A DNA stretch of 64,000 nucleotides from Linyphia triangularis (GCA_963978545.1 OZ021726.1:34322959-34386958); one strand, 5' to 3'. Shown: positions 40,125 through 52,322, counted from the first letter of the stretch. A program made the numbers and translations. Notes: generated by a model from the letters alone, not told the origin.

Positions 40125-42789
40125 GTTATCCTTTAATTTTTTTATGAAAGTATAATTGATTTTTTTTTTTTTTTTTTTTTGGAAAATAAGTTTTCAATAG
40201 TTTTGCGTGATGACGCCAAGACTCTGAAAAGAATAGAAAAATTATTTCGCAAACGGTTTTCTTCTGATTATTATCACCTTGTTACAGTACATATTTCGTA
40301 AAACTATAGTGCAATGCCAGCTGCAATCTTAAGGTAGTATGAACACTCTACAATTGTTTGATGCCTAGGCTTGAAAATACCACGAAATCAAGTTAAAGCA
40401 CCATTTCTGAAAAATATTTAATCAGGATTTGAAACAGGTGTGGTTAAATAAATTAGTGAGCATTGTTAAATTAAAAATTAAATTAAACTTGTATTGACCG
40501 GAAATAGAGCTTAGACTTCACGCACCAAGTAACTCATCATTTTGCCACTAGTGCTGTAAGTGCTAGTATGGCAAGAAATATTACTACAGGAAGTGCTTTT
40601 TATTGATTTTTTATATCGATACTTTTAATTGATGTGACGATTAATTGTTATGATTGTCAGAGAACTTTTGAAAACAAAACTAACTTCACAATTAAAATTT
40701 TCTGTGCAGGCGTTTCTCAAAAGTTTTCATTATAATTTGACATGAAACATAACTCAACAATCAACCATCAAACATAACGATTCCCCACTGAACTAAGTAA
40801 TTAACCATTGACGTAACAATTCATCATTTGTGGAATTTACCTACTGTATAACACACATTTCATTTGTCTACATTTAAATTATTTTATCTTAATTTATTTA
40901 TATTTAATCGAACTTAAACTAACTTTATTATCTAATTCTTGATGTCTTATTGACTTGAAACTTGGCATAATTTTGTATTCTTGATAACATTCCAAGAACT
41001 AACCAAATCTTGCTCTTTATTTATTTACTTTTTTTTTTTTAAATTCTTGACTAATTTTTAAGACGAATATGATTTTTGCTTCAGCATCCCTTTCGATTAA
41101 AATTTTACAAATAGTGTTTACGATACAATTTCAAGGCGTGCATTCCAAAATTTTGAATTATTTAACTAAATTGAAAGACTCCAAAGTTTTATCTCAATAT
41201 AGTTTATATCTAAGTGTATAAAATGAAAAAAATCTTCTTAACTTTTCTTAAGGGGACTAGGTACCCCTTGTTTTCACAAAAAAAATTATAAAAATATAAG
41301 TTTTATATTTTTTTGTTTGTTTATAATCTTTGAAACCTTCTCCTTATTCTGGCAAGTTTTTTTATCTGATTCGATAACTGAAAATGAAGAAAAACTATAT
41401 TTTTATGTAGAATTTTGCACTGCTGCAATAGCTCCTTCGATATTCATAACGCATTTTTCTCAGTTCGTGATTTTTGAAATTTTCACCTTACTCAAGAAAT
41501 GACTTTAAATTTTTTGTGTGCCATTTTTATATCTATTTGACAAAAATAGGCATGGATTTAAAAAAAAAAAAAAAAAAAAAAATTAAATGTTGAAAAATAC
41601 CAGTTTTTTACTCTTTTTTGCATAAAGTTACAGTGATCATCGTTTTTCTCAAACACTATTTTACTTATTCTAAATACGATGCCTAAAACAGTAGAGTATA
41701 TTACTAGAAACATTTTGTTTTTTAAAAATCAGGAAAAAATATTGAAAAATGTAAAAGAAGATAGTATTTGAAATTTGATGAGTTTTTTAAAAAAAATTAA
41801 ATTTTGAAAATTTGAAACACTATGTGAACTTTTTTTTAATAAAAATTAGTTTTTACTTAGTAATACTTCCAAATATGTTAAAATTATAATTTTAAAGGCT
41901 TAAATAAAAAAAAAGTTTGAAGGGGACCAAGTCCCCTTAAAATAATTACAAATCCTGCGAGATCTAGAATTCAACTATCACAACTATTGTAATTGCATAC
42001 TCATCACAATGCACTAATAAAATTTGTGAGATCACTCAAGATAGACGAAAGCCCTCCCCCCCCCCATCAACTACAGAACATCACAGCTCCACCACTTCAA
42101 GGTAGATAATCAATACACCACATAGATTTTCCAAAATTTCATCACGTTCCAAGACAATCATTAACTGAGAATTAGTCGAACATCCAACCACCCCAAAACA
42201 CCCAAACAGTGCTTCACCAAAATATCCCCTCATTTAAAATACACGCAAGACCTTCCATACACCTGGTCACGGCGTCGGTAGATAGCTGGTCTTCACCTGC
42301 TTCGAACTTTTTGGAAGATGACGGGCAGCTGAGTGTCTGCTTAAAAATCCTTTTGCCATCTGTCGTCGTGTCCTCTTGAGTTATTCTGGAAGGTGTGATT
42401 AGGCATGCAAGAAGAGTACGTCTTCGACGCGGATATCCGTTCATGGAGTTGTCGTCACGTGAGGTAAGGATTCTATTTGGGGTTGGGGCGCCGCAGGGAG
42501 GAGGAGCGGAGAGATCGTTTGCTTATTAGAATGGGATTGTTGTTGAATCCAAAGAAATTGTTTTATTTTGGAGGACTTGAAGTGGTGATTGGCCATATGG
42601 AGCGTTCAACGGTTGACCTTCTGAACAAATCAATCCACTTTCATGTTTATTAAGCAGCATAACGCAATTGCTTGTTAGTGAATGAATATAATCATTAACT
42701 CCCACACTACAATGAAGTACGGATTTATATACCAAGCATTTCTGTTTGAGGTCACTTTGTTATACAAAAATCAAAATGGGACACATACG
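40125..42789. other. Unassigned AT-rich sequence
   Basis: Poly-T/A runs at 40160-40181, 41031-41040 and 41560-41581, and a C run at 42056-42065. A GC-richer stretch at 42215-42520 contains a 76-residue minus-strand frame (42214-42444) with no recognised domain; I do not call it a gene. Confidence 0.5.
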
Positions 42790-43000
42790 TTCGACAGGTC
42801 AAATGAAATGTAGTATCGAGATGAGGTTTGGTGGTTTTCATATTATCTGGGGCCGTCAGCAGCATGAGGGCTATAATGCTCCGAAACATTCGTCATTAGA
42901 CAAGCCAACATACATTTACAAACACCAATACCTAACACAAGAATCGAACCCGCAACCTCGCGGTCTAGAAGCTAGCACGCTAACCACTATACCGAGTATC
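42790..43000 (-). mobile_element. tRNA-derived SINE (minus strand)
   Basis: On the minus strand the box A-like TAGTGGTTAGCGTGC (42975-42989) and box B GGTTCGATTC (42941-42950) are spaced as in a tRNA. The head continues into a body toward lower coordinates containing TGCTGCTGACGGCCCC. The plus-strand frame at 42746-43021 is a shadow. It differs in body sequence from the SINE at 4160 though both heads share GGTTAGCGT. The 3' end is not resolved. Confidence 0.65.
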
Positions 43001-44402
43001 GATGTGAGAATCAGATTTTAACTGGAAACATATCCAGAAGTCAATTACTAACTCGTACAAAAGAAAATAATAAATGCTAAGACAAACTGTAGGTTTCGGT
43101 AAAAGTCATTATGCTTACATAAAATAAACTGGAAGGGAGTATTTTATTCCCACACCCCTCACTTGAAGTATTTCGTGTTGTGTTTTTTATACGATTACTA
43201 TGAGGACATCGTAAGAAAATTATAAAATGTATCAATGACCTAATAAAATCGATTGCCACTGAGTTACTCCTCGATTTCTTTTAATTTTTGATTGGTTAAA
43301 CATTTTAGGTAGTAAATCATAGAACAGTAAAAAAAAAATTTAGTAAGTGATGAGATTTTGTTTGAGCACATCCTGAAAAAACAGGATAGAAAATATTAAT
43401 AATATAAAAAAAATATTCATGCTAGATGATAAAATAAATATAACTTCAAACCTATTATAAGTGAAGCGAGTTTCAAAGGTTTGAGATTTTTGCATTTATC
43501 ATTGTACATCATCTAGTTTCAATGCTTTTTTGCGTGAAATATTTTGAACAAATTTAAAATTCGATTGATTCACTGATAAATAATTTATTTGTTATTTTTA
43601 TAACAAATTACAAACCTAGAACTCAAAAAACAATATTAACTACTAGTTAATTTAAATTCAATTGGTCAATTATCTATTCCACAATTAAAATATATTAACC
43701 TTATCTTCACAAGCATCCAGGTGAATGGTTGTAAGTTCAACCTCTGTATCACAACCCCAACCCTAAACACCCCTAGGATCCCTACCAAAGAGTTGCTTTG
43801 TTATGAATGAAAAAGAAAAGCCTTGCAATTGTAAATAATTTCAGAAGAATAATTTGTTTAATTAACTATCAATCAGATTACTATTTTGCACTAAAGTAGC
43901 ACACAGGTCGAAGAACATTGAAATAAATAATGAATGCGTAAATCTCAAAGCACCAAAAAATTGTTCAAAAATAATTTTGATCTAAATAAACTATCATTTA
44001 AAAAATATAAAAATATACACGTTTTCGTTTTTACTAAATGTTGTTATAATGTTTCAAGAGCAATAATTATCTAATAAAATCAGTCTGATAATAGAGTTTA
44101 CCTCTTCGCCAAAAAATATTACTTTCTTCTAATTGAATTTAAGTGAACAACAAAAATTAAAATTTATTTTTAACCTTCAAAATAAAAAATAAAAAATTTC
44201 ATAAACTTTATATGGAGTCCCATGTTGAGATATTTTTTTTAACTCAAAAACTGATCAAAAATCATTAAAATATTTTGGCACCCTTTGGTCAATTTTAAAG
44301 AAACTACGAAAAAAGAAATCATAGAAGTGTGGTGTGAAAAAGTTCTGCATAGAGTTATTTTTGCTTAGAAATACAATAGCAAAGTTAGAGCTTCATTGAA
44401 AA
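43001..44402. other. Unassigned AT-rich sequence
   Basis: No gene seen. A box B-like AAGTTCAACCTC near 43731 could be an eroded SINE head, but no box A supports it. Confidence 0.5.
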
Positions 44403-44960
44403 CCATTTCGTACAAATTCTCTGGTTACGTCCTAGATTCCATCCCCCTACTTCTATATTTTATACAAGATACATAACCCGACCATACCTAGTCAGAAATT
44501 GAATAGTCTACCTCTAAACTAATCATAATTCTCCTATAAAACCTGCGTTTCACATCCCACCATTTCAATGCTGCCCTATCTCATAACATCCCATTTCTCC
44601 GAGCACCATTTCGTACAAATTCCCTGGTTACGTCCTAGATTCCATCCCCGACTTCTATCTTTCATACAAGATACATAACCCGACCATACCTAATCAGAAA
44701 TTGAATAGTCTACCTCTAAACTAATCATAATTCTCCTACAAAACCTGCGTTTCACATCCCACCATTTCAATGCTGCCCTATCTCATAACATCCCATCTCT
44801 CCGAGCACCATTTCGTACAAATTCCCTGGTTACGTCCTAGATTCCATCCCCTACTTCTATCTTTCATACAAGATACATAACCAGGGGTGTAGTGGAGCGG
44901 GAACGCGTGGGAACGGCGATCCTTTACCTTTTTAGAAGGCGGAACGGCGTTCCCTCACCT

Positions 44961-45003
<43 letters not shown>

Positions 45004-45775
45004 ATTACGTGACATTAAACACACAGTCAAGAAAGAAAACGAAACGGTTCTTTCGTGAGAACTATGCTGCCGTTTTCGATATGCAACTTCAGAGCTGAGC
45101 AAGCAAGTTCAAGAATTTGCAAACACTTGAAAGAGGCACGGCAACCCACACATATAGCCATTCGAAAAATCGAAACTCGATCTCTTATGGAAATTTTTCT
45201 GAATGATAATTGTTTAAGAAATCATGTAAATAATCGGTTTAAAATAAATTGTACATAATTTGTTTAAAAATTGTTGCAAAAAATCTATTTAAAAATTTGT
45301 GTCAATAATATGTTTGAAAAGATCTTCTAATCCATTTATAAAGTATAAAATAATCTGTTAAAATGGGTTGTGCAAAGCCAATTGTTAAAAAATCCAGATG
45401 ATTTAATAGTTTTAAAAAGATATTTAAATAAAAAAGCCTAAACACACATGTTTTTCTTTTCAATTTTGAGGAGCTCATTATCTGTTTTGAGATTATTAAA
45501 GTAAAATTAAGAAAGTTATTTATTCTTAGTTGCAATTTTCACTCCCCCCCCCCCCACACACAGAAAAAAACAAAAGTATACGTTTATAACGATGCGACAT
45601 AGCGTTCCCATACCTTTTTATTTTACACTACACCACTGTACATAACCCGACCATATCTAATCAGAAATTGAATAGTCTACCTCTAAACTAATCATAATTC
45701 TCCTACAAAACCCTCTTTTCACATCCCACCATTTCAATGCTGCCCTATCTCATAACATCCCATCTCTCCGAACAC
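44403..45775 (+). repeat. 202-bp tandem array, three units, third split by a hAT element
   Basis: The anchor CCATTTCGTACAAATTC recurs at 44403, 44606 and 44808 (periods 203 and 202). Each unit contains TACGTCCTAGATTCCATCCC, GATACATAACCCGACCATA, AACCTGCGTTTCACATCCC and GCTGCCCTATCTCATAACAT. Unit 3 stops at 44881 and resumes at 45639 after the inserted element. Units are nearly identical, so the array is young. Confidence 0.95.
44882..45638. mobile_element. 757-bp non-autonomous hAT element with perfect 8-bp TSD
   Basis: The left end is CAGGGGTGTAGTG and the right end, read inward, is CAGTGGTGTAGTG (12 of 13), a typical hAT CAGNGGTG terminus. The 8-bp duplication TACATAAC flanks it at 44874-44881 and 45639-45646. 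Units 1 and 2 of the surrounding array preserve the empty site (GATACATAACCCGACC), which proves the boundaries. Inside are a long poly-T (44967-44996) and short frames (44892-45098, 45055-45258) with no recognised transposase. Confidence 0.95.
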
Positions 45776-46234
45776 TTTATTAAAACTTAATGCAGTGTAA
45801 AAGCAACCCAACAATGAGTTGCATGGGTTTAAGATAGAACCTTACACCGGAACAGACGAGCACTGACGACCTTCGGGAACTTTCCACTTTCCATTTTTCC
45901 CAGGGACTTTCTTCGAGAAACCCTTCAATGTGACGTCAACTACTCAATCCGCAGAGTACTAAATCTCCTCTGACTGAAATACTACATTTTTTCTCGTCCC
46001 ATTCAACATCTCTTCTTTCTTTTTTTATTTCACCTGCTTTGGGTATCGGACATCCTGTTGCTGAATGTGCAGTGCAGCTGATATGGGTTTCGATGTGGTT
46101 GGGTTGAGTTAATGGGGTGTGCAAGATGTTGGATGGTTACATCACATTTTTTGGTGTTTCAAAATTTAATTTTCGTTCCTTTATAATTACTCTATGATGG
46201 AAGTTTTGCTTAACAGGAATTGTCAGCTTATCTC
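45776..46234. other. Unassigned, GC-richer sequence
   Basis: No motif or frame supports a gene. The minus-strand frame at 45936-46124 is short and unrecognised. Confidence 0.45.
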
Positions 46235-46287
46235 TGTTCCTTATACTAAACGCATCATTCTTCTGGCCACAATCTTTACCCGAGTAC

Positions 46288-47047
46288 ATGGGCGCCCCCA
46301 GGAATATTTGCAAGGGGGCGCAAGACTAGATTTTTATCAAAATCATTCATTTTTTTAGAAATGATAATTAATAATTATGCATTATAAATTATACTCTTTG
46401 AGAAGAGTTAAAATTCATGGTATATATTTTTGAAATCGCAACCCTGTTAAAGAGAAAAAAATGCAAAATAGTAAAATACTTATTTTTAACGATTTTTTTT
46501 TATCATCCAACTATATCTCACGGCATTCAAGAGACATTGTTCAGAATAGAGGAACCCGAAGATGCAAAAATACAGAAGAGTAAATTTTTTTTTTTATTTC
46601 TTTCAAGTTTCGGTTAAAAAGAAAAAAAAATAAGAATTAAAAACACGAAGGCAGTATTGGAATATATTCAAATGAATTCTGAAAATAGATTTCAAGATAG
46701 TATATCTGATGACTTAAAAAACAAAACATTTTCCTAGAATTTTGAGAGCTACACAGGAAATGATTATACAATAAAAGGAATAAATACTTCTACTCATCAG
46801 CTTTTAATAATCATAGACAACAAGCGCCAGAAAATCGTCACGCAAGTAGCTATAAAAAACGACATAGGAAAGAAACAAAAGACTAAATTAATAGGAAAAA
46901 AAAATGCTCATTGTAACATAAAAGTATAAACGGTATATGTGCTTTTTTTCCCCTAGGAATTTACATCTTTTCCCTAATTTTTTTAAAAATTTTCAAGAGC
47001 CAGGGGTGAGTGCCCAGGAGAGCCAGTGCACCTTCTTGCACCCTCCT
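46288..47047. mobile_element. 760-bp transposon relic inserted in the ~100-bp array
   Basis: Flanked by GAGTAC at 46282-46287 and 47048-47053. The array unit shows an uninterrupted ACCCAAGTACTG at the same point, so this is the empty site and the boundaries are well fixed. Near both ends lies an inverted GGGGGCGCAAGA / GGAGGGTGCAAGA motif, though the outermost bases do not match well. A 6-bp exact, possibly 8-bp imperfect, duplication would fit hAT, but the superfamily is uncertain. No coding region is recognised; the frame 46417-46617 is probably chance. Confidence 0.65.
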
Positions 47048-47200
47048 GAGTACTATTTTATAACATGTGAATTTTCACATCAGTAATTTAATACTTCATT
47101 TCTTAGGCCACAATATCCAACTAAGTACTGATTTATAATATGTGAATTCTTCTACCATTTATAACAAATGCAGCAATGCTTCATTTTTCAGGCCACGATA

Positions 47201-47372
47201 CAGTCAAACCACGTTAACGCGAAATCGCTTAACATGAAATCCCGTTTAACGCAAAGTAAAAGCAGCTCTCCGTACTTAAAACTTAATGTTAATTTATTCG
47301 TTTAACACGAAATTTGGTTAACGCGATCAATTTCGACTACCTCATCGACTTCACGTTAACAGGGTTTGACTG
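47201..47372. mobile_element. 172-bp pogo/Tigger-like MITE
   Basis: The ends CAGTCAAACC and GGTTTGACTG are perfect 10-bp inverted repeats, followed inward by ACGTTAACGCGAAA-type sequence (and its inverse CACGTTAAC) typical of pogo/Tigger termini. The left flank is TA; the right flank is CA, consistent with a TA duplication that suffered one transition. Neighbouring array units show the empty site. No coding capacity. Confidence 0.8.
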
Positions 47373-47700
47373 CATCTGCCTAGATGCTGCTTTGTAGCGT
47401 GTGAATTTTTATAATAAGTTAAACAACATTAACTTAATACTTCATTATATCTGTCCACAATATCTACATAAGTATGTGCATCTACTTAAGCACAGGTGAA
47501 TTTTTATACTAGGTACAACAACAATAACATAATACTTAATTTTTCTGGCCTCAATATGTGCCAAGAACTGATTTATAACATGTGAATTTTCTATGCCAGA
47601 TGTAACAATAATAACTTAATACTTAATTTTTCTGCTCACAATACTTACCCAAGTACTGCTTTATAACCTGTGAATTTCAATACTGGGTGTAAAAACTGTA

Positions 47701-48618
47701 TTAAAAGGTTATTCACAAAGTTTGAAGGAAAAATGGCTGGCGATTATTATTATTTTAAAAGTTTTTGTAGCTAGCTTATAGAAACTTTAAGTGTACTATT
47801 TTAAGTACACTTAAATGTAATAAAAAACATTAAGTTCTTTTCACTTCAAATTGTGAAATAAGCTTTTATTAACGTGGTTTAAAAATTCATACGTTTCAAA
47901 GCATTTCTTGGCAGATATTAGGGTTAAAAGTATGAAGTCCATTGCCATAAATATATTTTTGGCTCGTACCGACATGCACCGGAAATTTTGAGAAATTGTA
48001 GGACATAGCCTAAATTCTGGAAATTAAAGAATATTTTTGAGCTTTATGTCCGCTTTGATAAGGGTAAACATAATTTGGCCTTAAGTATTTTGTAGTACTT
48101 AACCTTGAAGAATAAAAATAAAATGTAAGACTTGTGACACTGTACTTTTAATGTCTCGTTAATGTTCTTTTGTACAATTTAGTTAAACTAGAATTAATTT
48201 TTAAATTTGACACTAATAAAGTTGATTAATAATATTAAAACTCTTGGTGTTTTAACCAGTTTAAACTAATAAAATTAAAAGTTTTTATTTCTCATTTTAT
48301 TGCTTTCTATAAAAGTTAGACAGACAGATTTTGAATTTTATGTGGTCACTTTAATTTAACCCAAATACAATACATAGAAGTAAAATTTGCATGATAAATT
48401 TAGAAAAAAAAAAAAAAAAAAAAAAAATCTCATTACTATTTTTAATACGCAGTGATTAGTTTTTGATGATTTTTTTTCATTTAACGAACCACAACACAAA
48501 AATTCCATTTACACTGTCGAAACATTTATAAAGAAATATAAAGGAAAATTTATCAAGACACTGAAGAATATAAGCTAAAAAAAATACAGTGTTTTTTATG
48601 ATAGAACGCATTTATTAA
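47701..48618. other. Unassigned AT-rich sequence with one hairpin
   Basis: Contains the hairpin at 47786-47815 and poly-A at 48404-48427. Otherwise nothing is supported. Confidence 0.55.
47786..47815. repeat. Perfect 12-bp hairpin, 6-nt loop
   Basis: TTTAAGTGTACT at 47786-47797 and its exact reverse complement at 47804-47815. Confidence 0.75.
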
Positions 48619-50188
48619 TCCATAATAATAAAACAAGCTGTGTGTCTGTCTGTGGCTCTGTGGAACTATAGAGACCTACTTAAAATTGGAGTAGAGTTGT
48701 GAAATTTTCAACAGAAGAAGTTTTGGCTATCTAATTTTATGCATGTCAAACAGAATGTTAAAATTTTTATTAGTTCTTTTTTAACTAATTTTTTTAATTA
48801 TTTTTTTTAATTAATTTTTTTAATTAATTTATTTTTTACAAAGTGACTTTAAATAGAGATGCACCTCTGAAATTTTCAACATAAGTAGTTTTAACCTTCT
48901 AATTGGACTTTCGAAAAACAGAATGTTAAAATTTTGATTAGTTATTTTTTAATTAATTTTCTTAATTGATTAAGATTTTTTTTTACAAAACGACTTCAAA
49001 TAGGGCTACTGTTCTGAAATTTTCAACATAAGTAGTTTTGGCTTTCTAATTAGTCTTTTAAAACACAGAATTTTAAATTTTTATTTAGTTCTTTCTTAAT
49101 TCATTTTTTTTAATTAATTAATAAATATTTTACAAAACGATTTCTAATAGGGCTACAGCTCTTAAAATTTCAACAAAAGTAGTTTTAACCTTTTAATTGG
49201 GTTTTTGAAAAACAGAATTTCAAATTTTTATTTAGTTCCTTTTTAATTAATTTTGTTAATTAATTAATATAAATTTTTCAAAACGATTTCTAATAGGGCT
49301 ACAGCTCTGAAATTTTCAACATAAGTAGCTTTGGCCTTCTAATTGGAGACTTTTGAAAAACAGAATTTTAAATTTTTATTTAGTTCCTTTTTAATTAATT
49401 AATATACATTTTACAAAACGATTTCTAATAGGGCTACAGCTCTGAAATTTTCAACATAAGTAGTTTTAACCTACTAATTGGACTTTTGAAAAACAGAATG
49501 TTAAAATTTTATTTGTTTTTTAATTAATTAATTAATTAACAAATATTTTACAAAACGATTTCTAACTGGGCTACATTTCTGAAATTTTCAAAACAAATAG
49601 TTTTGGCCTTCTAATTGGACTTTTAACAAAAACAACGTTGAAATTTTGATTGGTTTTTTAATGAATTTTTAATTAATATTTCCTCAAAAAGCGACTTCTA
49701 ATAGGTCTAGAGCTCAGAAAGTTTCAACATAAGTAATTTTGCCCTTTTAATTTTGCTTTTTACAAACATCACGTGTTAAAATATTCTTAAAGGGATGTCT
49801 TATAATAGTTATTAACGGGGATTTTTTTTTATTGTTTCTCGACAAGTGAGGGGCTTTTAATACTGAGGCTTTACGTAGCAATTAGTTTTTAGTGTGTGAA
49901 GCGACCTTATTCTTAACCAGCAATGAACCTGTCATCGAGCAAAGCGAGCTTATGTTTGCATAGAAATGAACCTTTCAACGAGTTAAGTAAACCTGTGCTT
50001 ATGTGTCAATGACTTTTTCAGCGAGCGAAGCGAGCTCGATTTAGCGTTGCGATGAACCGTCCTGCGAGCGAAGAGCCAAAAATTGGGGTCTATACATCAA
50101 TGACGGATTTCGACAACGCGAGGCTTGTCAGCTGGCTAAAATATTTTACATGACAAAATTTCGTGGTGAAGCACGGGTATTCAGCTAG
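48619..50188 (+). mobile_element. Helitron-like non-autonomous element 1 (1570 bp)
   Basis: Begins TCCATAATAATAAAACAAGC directly after an A and ends ...CAGCTAG at 50188. About 10 nt before the terminal CTAG lies a short GC-rich hairpin (CGTG 50162-50165 pairing with CACG 50172-50175). A 5' TC, a 3' CTRR end, a subterminal hairpin, no TIRs and insertion between A and T are the hallmarks of Helitrons. The interior is a ~140-bp minisatellite of about eight units (anchor TTTTCAACATAAGTAG), followed by ~55-bp units containing GCGAGCGAAGCGAGC-type words. There is no Rep/helicase gene, so it would depend on other elements. Confidence 0.75.
48690..49760 (+). repeat. ~140-bp minisatellite inside Helitron-like element 1
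   Basis: The anchor TTTTCAACATAAGTAGTTTT recurs near 48708, 48875, 49018, 49166, 49312, 49447, 49577 and 49717. Units also share GGGCTACAGCTCTGAAAT and TTAATTAATTTTTTTAATTA. Confidence 0.9.
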
Positions 50189-51346
50189 TCAATAATAGTA
50201 AAACAAGCTGTATATGTGTCTGAATCTGTGGTTCTGGGAATCTATAAAAAGCTGCTACTTAAAATAGGCGTTGGGTTCTGAAATTTTTAACATAAGTAGT
50301 TTTGTCTTTTTAATTGTACTTTTGACAAAGAGAAGGTTAAATTTTTATTAGTTCTTTTTTAATTAATTTTTTTATTTAAATTTTTTACAAAGTGACTTTA
50401 AATACAGCTCTGAAATTTAAAACATAAGTAGTTTTAGTTTTCTAATTGGATTTTTGAAAAACAGAATGTTACTATTCTAGTTAGTTATTTTTAATTAATT
50501 TTTTTAATTAATTACAAAGAAATTACAAAATGACTTCTAATAGGCTACAGCTCTGAAATTTTCAACATAAATAGTTTTGGCTTTCTAATTGGACTTCGAA
50601 AAAATATAATGTTAAAATTTTGATAAGTTTTTCATATTAATTTTTTTAATTAATTAACAAAAATTTTACAAAACGATTTTTAATAGGACAACAGCTCTGA
50701 AATTTTCAACATAAGTAGTTTTGCCTCCTATTTAGACTTTAAAAAAATAAAAAAAAACGAATTTTTAAATTTTGATTAGGCGTTTTAATTAATTTTTGTT
50801 AATTAACTAACAAATACTACAAAAATATTTCTAATAGGGCTACAGTTCTGAAAATTTCAGCATAAGTAGTTTTGACCATCAAATTGAACTTTTGACAAAC
50901 AGAATGTTAAAATTTTAATTTGTTTTTTAATTAATATTTTCGTATAAGTAGTTTTGGCCTTCTAATTTTACTTTTTACAAACACATGCTAAAATATTCTC
51001 AAAATGGAGTTGTATTATTGTTTTAAAGGGGAAAATTATTTTGTTTCTTTGCAAGGGAGCAGGTTTGAATATTTAGGGTTTCCATAATAATAAATTTTTA
51101 GTGAGTCATGCGAGCTTATGCTTTCGCAGCAATAAACCTTTCAGAGAGAGAGAAGCGATCCCATGCTTGCATAAAAATGAACCTTTCAATGAGTAAATTA
51201 AGCTTGTGCTTTTGTGTCAATGAACTTGTCATCGAGTGAAGCGAGCTTTGTTTTGTGTAGCAATGAACCTTCCTGCGAGCGAAGTACCTAAAGCTGAGGT
51301 CTATGCATCAACGACGAGTCTCGGCAACGTGGGGCCACGCAGCTAG
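50189..51346 (+). mobile_element. Helitron-like non-autonomous element 2 (1158 bp), abutting element 1
   Basis: Begins TCAATAATAGTAAAACAAGC immediately after the CTAG of element 1 and ends ACGCAGCTAG at 51346, followed by T. A hairpin (CGTG 51328-51331 with CACG 51336-51339) precedes the end. It has the same architecture: about six ~140-bp units, then four ~55-bp units with GCGAGCGAAG words. It is shorter because it has fewer internal repeats. The precise head-to-tail junction with the first copy is strong evidence for the element boundaries. Confidence 0.75.
50270..51000 (+). repeat. ~140-bp minisatellite inside Helitron-like element 2
   Basis: About six units with the same anchor as in element 1, near 50283, 50417, 50559, 50702, 50855 and 50943; the last is truncated. 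Confidence 0.88.
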
Positions 51347-52322
51347 TAAAGATATAAAATTAATAACACCGTTGTTAAATTTTAAAAAATATATAAAATA
51401 TGTTGCTTTTAGCTGAAAATTCATTGCTTAACATAAGTTTTTACATGCACTTCTTGTATTAGCCAGAGACAAGCTTTCTTATGGGAGTTTGAATTATAAT
51501 TACCACATTTAAAAGCGATTCTATGTAACTACGAACTAAAAATAATTTTTATGATTCACACATGTCACACCTTCCGTAAGCTACTATATCCTGTCTAATA
51601 AACAGTCAAAACAAGTGAACCGAGAACTGGTGGAAAATGAAAGTTTGTTTCAAGAGAGAGACACAGAGGGTAAAAAAAACTTTTCAAGTTTTACTTTTCA
51701 ATATCACGGAAATTTCCCCCTCCCCTTGCAAACTTTTTGTCGGAAGTACGTTAGCTCTTTCCAGTTACCAATTTCGAAAAAAACTGAAAGATTAAAAAAA
51801 TAATAAAACATCGTGAGTTGGGAGGAGGCAGATGGAAACCAGATGTCGCCCCCCCCCCCCCATACGACGACTTGACAATCACGTGACAAAACTCACGTGG
51901 TGCCAGTCGACACCCTTCTCCGAAAATAATATCACATCCCTTCTTTGCAAGTTCTTTATTTAAACTGATTTTAGCACAAACTCAAATGTGAAACATTTCT
52001 CAAGAAACAATTTGTCACCTCATTGCTAAAAGTTATCGCTTATAGTTAAACATGTCCCTTATCCTGTGGATGTGATGGTACATAGCCCCTCGATATATTG
52101 TGCTTGTCAGAAGACAGAATGGTATATACGATTGCGGTATATATATATATATATATAGATATGATAAAAAAAAAAAATAGGAGCACAACGATAGAAAAGA
52201 AACAGATACATAATAAAGACATAGTAGTTTCATTCAATTACCTTTTAATATGTCCAAGTGCATGCAATTTCTTTCTCATTTTGGGAAAGTAAAAGAATAA
52301 ACTCGAAAAATCAGAAAAAAAA
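51347..52322. other. Unassigned sequence
   Basis: A C run at 51849-51860 and a short (TA)n at 52138-52156. Small frames on both strands here have no recognised domain. Confidence 0.5.

Larger units (their letters stand above)
46235..47700 (+). repeat. ~100-bp tandem array interrupted by two elements
   Basis: Units share AAGTACTGATTTATAACATG, TGTGAATTTT, ACTTAATACTTCATTTTTCT and GGCCACAATAT. Copies begin near 47048, 47131, 47390, 47488, 47570 and 47650. The left flank at 46264-46287 (TGGCCACAATCTTTACCCGAGTAC) matches the end of a unit, so the array originally ran through that point. Two insertions, at 46288-47047 and 47201-47372, split it. Confidence 0.8.

Noticed and set aside
42214..42444. 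76-residue minus-strand frame considered as a retroelement gag piece
   Set aside because: No zinc knuckle, protease or other retroelement motif nearby, and no LTRs seen.
43690..43790. Possible fourth SINE head with box B-like AAGTTCAACCTC
   Set aside because: No box A at the right spacing and no recognisable body or tail.
44892..45258. Two short frames inside the hAT element
   Set aside because: One runs through poly-T and neither has a BED finger or catalytic motif.
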